From contig OOIN01000017.1 in NCBI GenBank assembly GCA_900323505.1, positions 310,001 through 374,000 of the forward strand: 64,000 bases of DNA. The letters are read 5' to 3'. Shown here one piece after another: positions 1 to 10,023 of this stretch. The notes beneath the pieces were generated by a model, which was not told where the DNA came from, did not search any database, and saw only the letters and a list, made by a program, of their open reading frames with translations. This DNA is from Ustilago trichophora (taxonomy: Eukaryota > Basidiomycota > Ustilaginomycetes > Ustilaginales > Ustilaginaceae). Position 1 is the first letter of the stretch. Each line of letters begins with the position of its first letter. A program made the translations under genes and the position numbers.

Positions 1-786
1 TCTGTCCCACCGCTCATGTTCACCGCCGAGCTGGCACCGCGAAGAGGCATGGATGGGAGGCCCTTCATGCAGTTGGTCCCTAAACAGGACCATCTCGTCT
101 GCTTCCTCGGTGGAGCCATGATGCTCGGCTCCACCTCCGCCGTTGACATTTTTGGCGACCCTACCAAGCGACCGCTCCCTCCCATCTCTGACCTATCCAC
201 CGCCGACGAGACGGACAAAGAAGACTGGCGACTTGGCCACGAATTCGTCCGCACCTGCATGGACACCTACACCAAGACTCGCACCGGTCTCTCTCCCGAA
301 ATCGCCTTTTTCAAAACCCCACAGGACGCCAACATCCCCGATGCACAGATGATCGCCGCCAACCGTGCCCCTCTACCCCGCAACGTGGATTGGTACATCA
401 AAAAGCCACCTCCCTCCTACTCTGGTCGGCCCAACCCGCTGATCGACGCGCGCAACATCTTGCGCCCCGAGACGGTCGAATCGCTCTTTGTTGCTTTCTC
501 CCTCACCGGCGATGAGATCTATCGCGAGTGGGGATGGCACATTTTCCAAGCCTTTGAAAAGCACTGCAAAGTGGAGAGCGGTGGATACTCGAGCATTGAC
601 GATGTAGATGCAGACGAGCCGAACAAGGTTGATAAGATGGAAACTTTCTGGTTGTCCGAGACGCTCAAGTATCTCTACTTGCTCTTTAGCGATCGCGACA
701 CGTTACCGCTCAATAAGTGGGTTCTGAATACAGAGGCTCATCCGTTGCCAGTGTTCGAACCGCAATTCCCTACAGGTTTCAGTTAA
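1..786 (+). CDS. GH47 alpha-1,2-mannosidase, 3' part only
   Basis: This is the C-terminal 261 codons of a class I alpha-1,2-mannosidase (glycoside hydrolase family 47), which trims mannose from N-glycans in the ER or Golgi. The frame is open from base 1, so the start and the N-terminal half lie outside the window. Family hallmarks are visible: HLVCFLGG about residue 29 of the fragment, TFWLSETLKYLYLLF near its end, and LNTEAHP, which is the typical class I ending with the calcium-binding threonine region. It stops at TAA 784-786 shortly after that block, as expected for a full-length C-terminus. Assignment to the family is firm; ER versus Golgi location cannot be told without the N-terminus. 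Confidence 0.92.
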   Translation, partial: SVPPLMFTAELAPRRGMDGRPFMQLVPKQDHLVCFLGGAMMLGSTSAVDIFGDPTKRPLPPISDLSTADETDKEDWRLGHEFVRTCMDTYTKTRTGLSPEIAFFKTPQDANIPDAQMIAANRAPLPRNVDWYIKKPPPSYSGRPNPLIDARNILRPETVESLFVAFSLTGDEIYREWGWHIFQAFEKHCKVESGGYSSIDDVDADEPNKVDKMETFWLSETLKYLYLLFSDRDTLPLNKWVLNTEAHPLPVFEPQFPTGFS

Positions 787-1641
787 GGTGTAACGCGCGC
801 AACGACAGGGTTAGGATTTGGTTGTTACTCAACGTGAAGATGCAAAGACATTGATTCGCAGAGTCAAATGCGAGTTGCGAAGAAAGTGTGTCCGATTGAA
901 AGGATGATCTGTATCCCGATGCAAACGGTGGCTGAGTTGAGAGTGGATCGACAATCAGTCTTCTAGAAAGAGAGCGACAACACACTCTAGGCAGTCCGTG
1001 TAGTGATCTACACTAAGACGCTTAAGCGAGTAACCTTTACACGGCTGCCCCTGAAAACGTTTTGCGCCCCGCCATCTTGTTTTATTTAAGAATAATGAAT
1101 AAATAAAAAAAGAAGGTGGGCTGAAGGCTGTCAAAAAAAGAATGCGCAACGTTGCGTTGCTTTCCGAAGAGTCTTTTCTCTTGCAGGTTGCTCTGTGATG
1201 AGGCTTGGTTTCTTGGCTTTGCCTCACGTTGTTACCGGATTGCATGCGACGACATCCTCAGATTTGGATTAGCCTTGGACTTTAGGGGGTTGAAGCTGAG
1301 AAGGTTGAGCTAGTGTGTGTGTGTGTGTGTGTGTGTGGTGCGGGAGGTGAGGACTAGGGTGGCCGATCGGAGAGTTTTGCACAGTTCAGGTGTTGTCCTT
1401 TGATGGACGGGCGCTGCTAGATATGCTGATGTTTCTATTGCGCGAGGATGGTCTGTCATGTGCAATGCATGTAGTACATTACGACAGTGGTCCCCCCGTG
1501 TTGTACTGTACAGCACTCTCGGCCTCCATAGTCGCCTGCCGTGAGTGAGCTTGTACATATACCCAAGCGTGTCCCTTCTCCTGGACCTGCTCTCCATCTT
1601 TATCACAACTCTCACTCTCTCTTTTGAAAAAGACAGCAAAG
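787..1641. other. intergenic region with a GT microsatellite
   Basis: No convincing gene lies between the mannosidase and the next gene. A perfect (GT)12 run occupies about 1313-1336 and a TACTGTACAG palindrome-like site lies at 1504-1513. The bases just before 1642 are pyrimidine-rich (about 1575-1625), consistent with a 5' leader of the downstream gene. Confidence 0.6.
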
Positions 1642-3147
1642 ATGCCAATCGCGATCAAACCCAGCTTCAAGCCGCTCACCTCGGCTGTATCCAAATACAT
1701 CACCTCTCATCGTGCACGCGTTCAAGCCCAATCCGAAGCCAAAGGAACCACCTCTGGCCCCACCGGAGCCGAAGTGGATGCCCAGGTCGCTTCCACTCTC
1801 TCTCGCAAGCAAGGTGCCTCCATCCTCGTTGACTTGCCCACAGCTCAAGTCGATGCTCAAGGTCGGACTTTAGGCCTTGAAGATCCCAACGAACCTTCGT
1901 TGAAGGATGATCCAAATACAGCCCTTCGTGCAACCGCTCGCCCCCTCATCGTCCCCACATCCTCCGTTAGCGATCCAGCACTCCTTGAAGAAGTTTTCGA
2001 GGTGACATATGGCGCACAGACTTCGATTCCACTCTTCTCGACACCTATCAAAACGGATGAGACAAGCGTGGTCGATGTCAACCAGTACGGCTTTGTAGAC
2101 CCCCGCCTGTATGGAGGTACCAGTTTCGACTTGGTCGGAAACGGAATGCATGAACCGCTCAACGTCATCATTTCCTCTCATTCTTCCGCTGCCATCTTGA
2201 CTCGAAAAGGATTTCAGTCGTACTGCCGCTCGTTGGACTTTGACAAAGAATGTCTTGGTTTGCATGCGGGTGGATTTCAAAAGGCCTATATCGATCCACG
2301 GGGATGGCGCGATCAGGAGTTTATCTATCGAGAAGTGTATACACCACTGGATCATGTCTTTGGGACTTGCATCGAATCTCTAGTCGGAGGAAACCATATC
2401 AGGGCTTGGCAACAACAGGGTTCAGGCGCTTGGTTTCTGGCGACTAGTAGGGAACAAGATGCAAGTAAGAACCATATGATCATCCCTAACGGATACAACA
2501 TTGGTAGAAATCAGTTGGTACAACAAGCGCTGGGGAAGGCCAAGGATGGCAAGACGAGTTTTATGTGGACCAAGTATAGGACAGAGGTACAGTTTGTAGC
2601 AGGTTTGATGCCTCAAGGGATGCAAGGGGTCAATCATGATATTGCAGTGGATGGGTTGACGGCGGTGCTCACGGTGACGGTTTTGCCCGAGAAAGGGTTG
2701 TTCGGTGCTAAAAGCCAGACTCACGGAACAGCGCAGACGGTGGTGATCAGCGACGATGATGGGCAAGCAGAATTGAGAGAGCCGGTTGTCGCTGGAGCAG
2801 ATGTGATGGAGGATGCAAACAAGGCTGAAAAGAGACAGCGAAGAATCTCCCTCGCAAAGCGATTCAGTTTGAGTCTCGCTCCTCGACAAACTGAAGCTGG
2901 ATCGCAGGAGAACAACGTCTGGCAGAAGTTGAGGAATATCACTGCTCCCAAACATCAGCCCGCATCCCCGACCACGCTGGAAATTGCCACTAATGATACG
3001 GTGGTAGCAGCGGCAGAGGCGCAAGGCTTATTCAGCTCCGTTGATTCGGCTTCCACTGCCGCAGAGACTGTAGAGCCGGTGTCCAACACTGACGCTAGCA
3101 AGGTCCAACCGAGTGGACTCGTCGCAGCTCCTGTTATCGCTGCCTAG
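1642..3147 (+). CDS. conserved fungal protein of unknown function
   Basis: A 501-residue protein starting at the ATG at 1642; an earlier in-frame codon at 1624 is TTG and was not used. Residues about 115-355 form the conserved core, with recognisable blocks such as GFVDPRLYGG, LNVIISSHSS, KECLGLHAGG, IESLVGGNHIRAW, IIPNGYNIGRN and QGVNHDIAVDG. I recognise this as an uncharacterised family spread through basidiomycetes and ascomycetes, many members of which are secreted, but I know of no biochemical function. No signal peptide is visible here; the N-terminus is Ser/Thr/Lys rich. The last 130 residues are low complexity (basic, then Ala/Thr/Val rich) and probably disordered. No introns are needed. 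Confidence 0.8.
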   Translation: MPIAIKPSFKPLTSAVSKYITSHRARVQAQSEAKGTTSGPTGAEVDAQVASTLSRKQGASILVDLPTAQVDAQGRTLGLEDPNEPSLKDDPNTALRATARPLIVPTSSVSDPALLEEVFEVTYGAQTSIPLFSTPIKTDETSVVDVNQYGFVDPRLYGGTSFDLVGNGMHEPLNVIISSHSSAAILTRKGFQSYCRSLDFDKECLGLHAGGFQKAYIDPRGWRDQEFIYREVYTPLDHVFGTCIESLVGGNHIRAWQQQGSGAWFLATSREQDASKNHMIIPNGYNIGRNQLVQQALGKAKDGKTSFMWTKYRTEVQFVAGLMPQGMQGVNHDIAVDGLTAVLTVTVLPEKGLFGAKSQTHGTAQTVVISDDDGQAELREPVVAGADVMEDANKAEKRQRRISLAKRFSLSLAPRQTEAGSQENNVWQKLRNITAPKHQPASPTTLEIATNDTVVAAAEAQGLFSSVDSASTAAETVEPVSNTDASKVQPSGLVAAPVIAA

Positions 3148-3420
3148 TCGTTCTCGGATTCCGGATCTTATGATACCATACCCTTCTCGCGAGCAAATAC
3201 TTCTTCACCTGTATAGCATCTCCCCCACCCTCTTCTCCATTTGCTCGCTCTTACGATACCATCACGGACAATGTCTCATCCTGCTCCAACTTCGATGAAC
3301 CATCCAATCTACCTTGTATACAGAATACCCTTGCAGCGACCGCACACCTCTATTGCAATACCACACCCGTATCCTTTTATCTTTTGAATTTTCTTCAATT
3401 GCTTGAGTGCATTCTACACT

Positions 3421-3866
3421 TTACTTAGATAGCGCCTCTCTACCAGCCATCTTGCTCTTGATGACCTCATCATCCTTTCCCTCGATATCTCTCTTGACCT
3501 TTTCGGTGCAGAACCAGAGATCTCGCAACTTGGGCGTACAGTTCCTCTCCAACTCTTCATCTCCCTTGGAAGTAAATTGCTCGAGGCACCTGTCGTAAGC
3601 GACGACTTGGGCAGCGCAGCGATTCTTGATCTCGTTGAGTAGAGGAACGGCGGAAGCGGCACAGCGGGAGAGTTCGGTTTTGTACGTCTCGCATGCACCG
3701 GGGTTTTGTTGGTTGGCTAGGATGCAGCGTTGAAACGTGTCTGTGATGTGCAACCAGGACGAAGAATTGAAAGTCAGTGTCAAAAGCGCTGGATCAAAAC
3801 AAGAAGGTGGAACGCACCCAGCTGCTTTCCGCACTTGGCTGCGACTTGATCTATTGACGATTCCAT
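3421..3866 (-). CDS. MIX14: Mix14/CHCHD5-like twin-CX9C mitochondrial protein
   Basis: A two-exon gene: exon 1 is 3866-3818 and exon 2 is 3740-3421, with a GT..AG intron 3817-3741. The spliced product is 122 residues, the same size as yeast Mix14 (Mic14). Cysteines fall at 12/22, 33/43, 58/68 and 84/94, giving four CX9C motifs in two CHCH hairpins; the first pair is restored only by splicing, which supports the intron. The spacer NQQNPGAC between the first hairpin motifs is characteristic of Mix14/CHCHD5. Such proteins are imported into the mitochondrial intermembrane space by the Mia40 disulfide relay and are linked to respiratory function. It is divergent from the neighbour at 4106 with only 239 bases between the start codons. 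Confidence 0.88.
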
Positions 3867-4105
3867 CTTGTGCCGTATTGATATAAGGGTTGGATGAGGT
3901 CAAGAAGAAAGAGAAAGACAAGTCAAATGGGGATAAAGTTGAAGTGCATTTTACTCCACTTTCAATGGCAATATCGCCCGATTTTTCATCCAATCACCGA
4001 TGTGTTAGCAACTGCCTCCACACCAACACCAATTGCTCAACGCACGACTCAGCCGTCTTCTCCTCTTCTCACCCTCACCCATCTAATACCTACGGCCTCG
4101 ACAAG

Positions 4106-5632
4106 ATGGCGAAAAACAGCACAATATGGATCGACCAGCTCATCTCACTACTCGGCCTTGACAAGGAGACGGTAAAGACGCAGATCCTTCCCTTTCTCGA
4201 CTCGTTCGATGACGAGTCTTCTCTCCGGACACATCTGCAGGGGCTAGTAGGCACGGATACGCCGCTAGCCAAGTCGTTTGTGCGCGATTTCACCCGCTCG
4301 AGGTTTCCACAACAGGCAGCGAATATGAGTGCAAATGCTTCGGGCTCAACAACGCCAACATCTTCTGCCGCGCAGGTGAGCTCGAATGCAGGACAGCGGA
4401 AGAGAGGGAAGAAGACGCTAGCTGAACGCGCGGGGATTGGGCAGACGCTGGCGCCGAGAAAGCTGGAAGATGCGACCCTGGGTGAGGAAGAACAGATGGC
4501 AAAGCTGGCAGAGGCTTTTGGTGGGATGGGGACTGTATACAGGAAAAAGCGGGACGAAGAAGATTTCTTTGTGGGGTCGGGGAAGGGGAAAAAGGGAAAG
4601 CAGCCGGGCATAGAAAGCGGGCCAGCTGTCGAGAGCAACATACCACAGGAGCATCCTTCTGCCTCTGAACCTGCCCCCATCGCCGACTTGCATCATGCCA
4701 CACCCTTCCAGCTACACTCTATCGAAAGCGAAGATCCATCAACATCGCAAGCCAAATCGTCGCAACCAGCACCACCGCCCACAGCCGAAATGCTTGCCAT
4801 CGACGCCGTCGTCACCGAGCTCACCTCTACCCCTTCCTCAACACCCTCATCTTCCTCTTCAGCCAGCATCAACATTCGCAAGCTATGTTTCTGTCAAGGT
4901 CGCCGCCACCCACTCGCTCCCTACGCCCCACTCTGCTACAAATGCGGTCTGATCCTATGCTCCGCCATCCATCCTTCCCCTCTCAGCCCATTATCTTCAT
5001 GCCCATCCTGCTCCTCGAGCCCCCTTCTTGGCGCAGCAGCGCGCTCAGATCTCATATCCAAGCTTACCTCGGAGCGCGAAATCCTGTTTGAACAGCAACT
5101 GCTACAAATCCAGCTGCAGAGGGAGCAAAAGAAACTCAACAAGGCGTCTGCCCGAAGTGCACGCGAAGACGAAGCCGCGCTATTCCCCAAGCTCGGCATG
5201 GATGCCTCTGTAGCAACAAGTGGAAACACAATGCACGCCGGTCCGGTAGTGGGCAAACACGGCGCACTGCAAAAGGCAAAAGCGATCGCAGGCGATGCAC
5301 AGAGGACGGCAAAGGTGCTCAGTCTCGACATGAAGACGCATAAAGTCAAGAGTCATATTAAAGTGCCCAGGGCCAAGCCAGCTACAGTGGTGAAGGAGAA
5401 AGAGACGTTGGAAGAGGCAGAGATGGAAAAGATGGTGGTTCAGGATCCATTTACGGCTTTGGACGGATCTCCGCTTGTTAAGGATGAGAGTGATGATGGG
5501 TTGCGTACGCAGGATCGCGGATCTGGTATGGGAGGAGAAAAGTCTGGGAAAGGTGGCAAGGCGATCCCTTCACGAACTTGGACCTTGTCCGGAAAGCTCT
5601 TGACACTTCGACCCACCGCTTCTGTACAATAG
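4106..5632 (+). CDS. RQT4: TRIP4/ASC-1-like (Rqt4-type) zinc-finger protein
   Basis: A 508-residue protein from ATG 4106; the frame is open upstream to 3890 but only from a TTG. The N-terminal 65 residues (IDQLISLLGLDKE through the FVRDFTRSRFP block) match the conserved N-terminal region of TRIP4. A C2HC5 zinc finger starts at Cys261 (LCFCQGRRHPL, then CYKCG, then CPSC), the signature domain of TRIP4/ASC-1. In fungi the counterpart is Rqt4, part of the ribosome quality-control trigger complex with the helicase Slh1; in animals it belongs to the ASC-1 complex. The ASCH domain of the human protein is not evident, as in other fungi. A basic region and a coiled stretch (LQIQLQREQKKLNK) follow the finger. 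Confidence 0.82.
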   Translation: MAKNSTIWIDQLISLLGLDKETVKTQILPFLDSFDDESSLRTHLQGLVGTDTPLAKSFVRDFTRSRFPQQAANMSANASGSTTPTSSAAQVSSNAGQRKRGKKTLAERAGIGQTLAPRKLEDATLGEEEQMAKLAEAFGGMGTVYRKKRDEEDFFVGSGKGKKGKQPGIESGPAVESNIPQEHPSASEPAPIADLHHATPFQLHSIESEDPSTSQAKSSQPAPPPTAEMLAIDAVVTELTSTPSSTPSSSSSASINIRKLCFCQGRRHPLAPYAPLCYKCGLILCSAIHPSPLSPLSSCPSCSSSPLLGAAARSDLISKLTSEREILFEQQLLQIQLQREQKKLNKASARSAREDEAALFPKLGMDASVATSGNTMHAGPVVGKHGALQKAKAIAGDAQRTAKVLSLDMKTHKVKSHIKVPRAKPATVVKEKETLEEAEMEKMVVQDPFTALDGSPLVKDESDDGLRTQDRGSGMGGEKSGKGGKAIPSRTWTLSGKLLTLRPTASVQ

Positions 5633-5778
5633 GTTTTTCGCCAATCGCTATCTCCGCATTGCCGCACTGTAACTATCGCAATCACGACTGCAATAATGTG
5701 TCTGACTACGGCAAGGCCAAAAGGCTGATGGGTGTGGGGTGAGCCGCCGGCGAGAAGAAGAACAAGAAGAGGCGGAAG

Positions 5779-6442
5779 ACTCCCATCTGCATCAGTCCCA
5801 TTGGGATTAACAAGATTTATCATCCTGAAGGTGAGATTCCTGTTGCCCGTGTTGCGGGAGAATTGGAAATTCCGTACACCTGGTCCACGGCAGGTTAAGT
5901 ATTCATCAAAGCTGCTAGGGAGGTGGATACCGCGGCAGCAATGGCGGAGTTAGAAGGCGGAAAAGGAGCGCGGTATGAAAGCGGACTACAACGGTTCCAG
6001 CTCTATCTCCCTCATCAAGACCATCTTGGCGCAAAGCTTCAATGTGCCCGCGATTCAGGCTTCGAAGCTTGCATTTTCACGCTTGATACTTGGCAACTTG
6101 CATGGCGCCACCTGGACGTTTCCTTGGCCCAATATGGGGTATAGGGAATAATATGGAATTCAACGATTCTGTGTTTGACAAGATTTTGGAAGAAAGAGGC
6201 ATAAATTAAGAGAAAGATGTCAAAGTGGCGGGTCGGACGTGGGTCGATGAGATCTGGCATGGGAAGGCGTTCGAGTGGGAGACGTTGCTTTGGGTCATTA
6301 CGACGTGGAAGAGGATCAGTGGGGGAAAGTTGTTCTTGCCCAAAGGCATTCTTTCAGCAAGCGATGCATTCAAGGCGAAAGAAGCGGGCTGCGATGGTCT
6401 GGTGGTTTCGAATCACGCAGGTAGACAGGTGGATAGCGGTGA
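5779..6442 (+). pseudogene. decayed FMN-dependent lactate 2-monooxygenase-like gene
   Basis: Fragments of the FMN-dependent alpha-hydroxyacid dehydrogenase family appear in order. In one frame: PICISPIGINKIYHPEGEI (the family has PI.IAP.G..R..HPDGE), then an in-frame TAA at 5896-5898, then RFQLYLPHQDHLG and FTLDTWQLAWRHLD (the lactate-monooxygenase-type TLDTW.LAWRP.DLD). After a stop at about 6142 homology moves to another frame: DSVFDKILEERG, a TAA at about 6207, GRTWVDEIWHGKAFEWETL, then KGILSASDAFKAKEAGCDG and VVSNHAGRQVD, the FMN/substrate block (normally SNHGGRQ). The N-terminus and the region after this block are missing. Two in-frame stops, one frameshift and missing ends mark it as a pseudogene. 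It follows the stop of the TRIP4-like gene by 146 bases. Confidence 0.78.
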
Positions 6443-7844
6443 GCAGCGTGGAGAAGTAACAGGATCAAAAGCCGCAACTTGTCCAAGCTTTCGCATGGAA
6501 TGAACGCCATTTCTACAAAGGCGAGATGGATGACAACGGATGCTGACCGGATATCACGATCCGTGACTGGTCTCTATGCGAGCAGCAACTCGACCATTCG
6601 CTTATTTGATACCATGACCTTTCTCACACACCAAGCTCTACCACCATCAAACGACTCGACAGCTTGCACAGCCAAACTTCAAGACTATCGCAGCTGACTA
6701 CCCATTGGAAATCCACTCTTCTCAGGCTCGCTTTGTAGGCTCGCTTTGTAGGCTCACTTTGTTTTTGGAATGCAGTTGCTTACAGCACAGAAACCAACGT
6801 TTCATGGCGGCAATGTCACACGGGAGCTGTCAGCATTCTCGGAAAAAAAAAAGAACTAAAAGAATCGAAAACAGTCAGCAATTTCGGAGGCGGGTAAGCA
6901 CACGCCGACCAGACGCAAAAAAAACGCTTTAAAATCCATCATCCGCGTCGATGGCGCGTGCCGACTCTGTGGCCTCGGTTATCCACTTTCAGCTTGATTT
7001 GTTCCCGCGTACCTCTAAACGTTGAGATGCTTCTTTTTGTGAGTCACCCATTTCCAGCCATGAGTCGGTTTCATACAGTACAAAGCGAGGAAAATTCACT
7101 GTGAGAGTAGGAGATGGTTCTGAACTAACTTTATGGTGAAGAGAAGCGAAAGGATGTTGTAAGTTGCGACCGGCGGACAGAATAAAACCGGTGGAGTGCA
7201 TCTCGGCTGACTTTGAAAAATCGACGCTTTCGGTCTCATTGGCATCTCTGTCACTTTACTTTGGAAAAAGTGAGCTGAGAAATGTAAAAAGAAAAACAGA
7301 ATTGGGGGATCGGAAATAAAACAAAAAAAAAAAATGCAAAAGGTCGCCTGACATTCCAATTGTTGCAACAACAGTAACCAACTTCATCTCGTCTCCACCA
7401 ACCACCACCAACAATCACCACCGACAACGACTTGATCTCTCTCTCTTTTGATACCCACGCTAGCAAGCCTCCCACAAGTCACATTCTCTCAGTGTTTAAT
7501 CTGACGTACTGTACCAATCAATAGGCCCCACTCGGTCCACGTAGCCAGGTCCTGTGCCAGCTGTCTCTTCTTTTCGCTCTGGACAACTCCCATCTTTCAT
7601 TGCTCTTGGACACATTGTGTATATCATTGGCTGAGATTCTCGCCTCGACTCGACTCGAATCAACCTTTGGCAGAAAGCATCGCTCACTCACCTTCGACAA
7701 ATTGCACACACACACACACACACACTCTCTCTCTCTCTCAACCGCACACAGGATCCAGACCCGAACCTCGTTTTCTTCTCTCACCTCATCTGGTCTGGAT
7801 CACATCTCACTTGAACAACCTCATCGCCCCTGTGCTTGTCCAGC
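6443..7844. other. intergenic region with simple repeats
   Basis: No gene is supported here. It holds a short tandem repeat of a GCTCGCTTTGTAG-like unit at about 6725-6760, an A12 run near 7321, and a combined (CA)10(CT)7 microsatellite at 7705-7738. TACAGTA occurs at 7074-7080 and TACTGTA at 7507-7513. The last 250 bases are pyrimidine-rich and likely promoter and leader of the palmitoyltransferase gene. Confidence 0.5.
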
Positions 7845-10023
7845 ATGCGGTCCATCGCATCCATCGTCCACGCCTCGTTCCGTCGCGTAGAAAGGGCCGC
7901 TGACTGGCTCACCGGCTGTGCAGGTCCTGTCTTCATCGCCATCTGCATCACCCTCGTCGTCGGTGGAGTCTGGACCTTTTTCACCACAATGTTTCTCCAG
8001 CTCGCCCCCGTGCCCACGGAGCTCGCCAATCTCTTTCGCACCTACTCGCCCGCTCATATTGCACTGGGTCTGGTACCGACATTGTTCGACTCGTTGCAAA
8101 AGGAGTTGTGGTCGACGCTGCGCTTCTTTTTCTGGTTGCTGCTCTGCTGTTTCACAGTGTACAGCATAGGATGGCATTACTGGATGGCGTGTACCGTCTC
8201 GCCAGGAACCGTGGCGGAAGGGTTGGGCGATGCAGTCCCGGAGAGAAGGAGTGGTCCCGGAAGCAGTATCTGGTGGGCGAGGTACAGGAGTAGGGCGGCC
8301 AAGGCAAGTGGGCCCAAAATGCACGACTTGAAGAGTGCACATGGTCACACGATGGCTCATCATGAAGCTCATGAAGCCGCAGCACCCGTCAGGGTGTCGT
8401 CGGTGGCGGATTTGAAGAAGCTCAACAAGGCGCTGGATGGGTTGGATAGCAATAGGGCCAGAAGTGCCAGTGTCACCGCCGCTTCGAGATCGAGCTCGGA
8501 TCGTCTTCCAGCAGCGAGATTGGGCGGCGCTTCGCTGGCCACTTCTTCCCACAGATCCAGTTCGAGCAGCGAAACGGGCACCCCTCGCATACCCAAGAGC
8601 GATCTACCACTTTCCATCCATGACCTCAACCCAAGCATCGTCACCACCCCTGCTCCAATCGATGGCGAACCATCTACCAACCCATTCTTCCCTCGTAGTA
8701 CCAGCCTCAGCAACCTGCGTTCAAGTCAGGACGACAGCATCTCGTTCCAGCTAGAAGAAGAGGATTCTGAGATTGACGAAGACGACCAAGACCTATTCCC
8801 CTTGGCTGGCATGTGTCGTAAATGTCCCCAGATCCCGCTCGTCAAAGCGCTTACCGTCCTTCCACCCGAACTTCGCAAGGTCGAAAAGCAGATCCGCACC
8901 CATCCACCTTGTCAGACCTTTACCTCGAAACTCTCTCCCGAAGACATGGACGAAGGCGAAGCCGAAGTGCGTTCCTGGCTAGGCGCCAGTGCAGCCGAAA
9001 ATTTGGTTGCACCACCTAAACCCGAACGAGCCCATCACTGTCGAACGTGCAAGACATGCACGTTGAAGTTCGACCATCACTGTCCTTGGCTCAACCAGTG
9101 CGTTGGTTTGGGCAACGAGAGGTACTTTGTACTCTTCATGTCTTGGTTGAGTTTCGGATGCGGGATCGTGCTGTATTCCGGATGGGGGGTGATGAGGAGA
9201 TGTTTAAGTTGGAGTCAAGAATGGCAGTATGCGTATACGCCGAGAGTGTTTGTGATGCTGCTGTTTATTTTGGCATTGGTGATGGGTTTGGCATTGGCAG
9301 TCATGGCTGGATGGCAGGTGATTCTGGTGGGTAGAGGTGAGACTAGTGTAGAGTCACAGGATAATGGTAAGTTTTTTTCTTCTTTTCTTTTTGGTCTCAG
9401 GCACTCGAAATGCAGGTCCCACACCACGCGGAAGTTGCTCCTTTCGTTCCTGCAGCGAGGGTCGTCCATCGTTCGTCGTCGTCGTCTTGGTCGTCGGAAA
9501 TGCAAAAAAGCGCAGACTCTGACTTTTTAAATCGCTTGGTTGGCACGTTTTTGATCGAGACAGCACACTATCGAGAATTGGCCAAGAAGCGCGGTCAAGA
9601 GTTTGTCAACGTGTACGACGTAGGTTGGCGTCGTAACCTTGAGCTGTTTTTCAACGTTGGGTCCGGATCGCCCTAGTAAGTTTTTCTTCTTGTCTGGAAA
9701 CCTCTTTGTTTCCACAATCTAGTGCGGGAATAGATTCCTCATCAACTGACACGCAAGTTTTCTCTCTTCTCGAATCTTTTGCATGCGGTTGTTGCAGTCG
9801 ATGGTACACGATCCTACTCCCCGTGCGAGTTCCGCCTTACTCGGACGGTTGGCATTTTGCAAAACGTCGCGGTTTAAGCGGAAAACATGCAGGTATTGAG
9901 CTTCAGGAACAGCTTACAGACGAAGAGTTTCAAGACGATCATTATGATTCGCAATCATCCATCGGCGCTAACAACAAGAAGCAGACTGCTATTGCTACTA
10001 CTTCTGTCAAGACGGCCGAATAG
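7845..10023 (+). CDS. DHHC-type protein S-palmitoyltransferase
   Basis: Three exons are inferred: 7845-9366, 9564-9675 and 9798-10023, giving 619 residues. The introns (9367-9563 and 9676-9797) start GTAAGT and end CAG. Joining restores the conserved C-terminal block [35 protein letters not shown], then [16 protein letters not shown]. The catalytic cysteine-rich domain [19 protein letters not shown] has its DHHC at residues 410-413, and acyl transfer uses Cys413. Two N-terminal membrane helices (about 25-50 and 90-115) and two after the DHHC block give the usual four. An unusually long Ser-rich insertion (about residues 140-320) separates helix 2 from the DHHC domain. It resembles the fungal Pfa3/Pfa4 group, but I cannot assign the paralogue. 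The intron 1 acceptor could alternatively be at 9515; the one chosen gives the better family fit. Confidence 0.9.

Noticed and set aside
5880..5930. possible tiny intron around the TAA in the lactate-oxidase-like relic
   Set aside because: The interval between GT and AG would be under 30 bases, and further stops and a frameshift remain downstream.
9516..9563. alternative intron 1 acceptor at 9515 in the palmitoyltransferase
   Set aside because: It keeps the frame but inserts 16 residues into the conserved QDN-AHY block; the acceptor ending at 9563 restores the family pattern.
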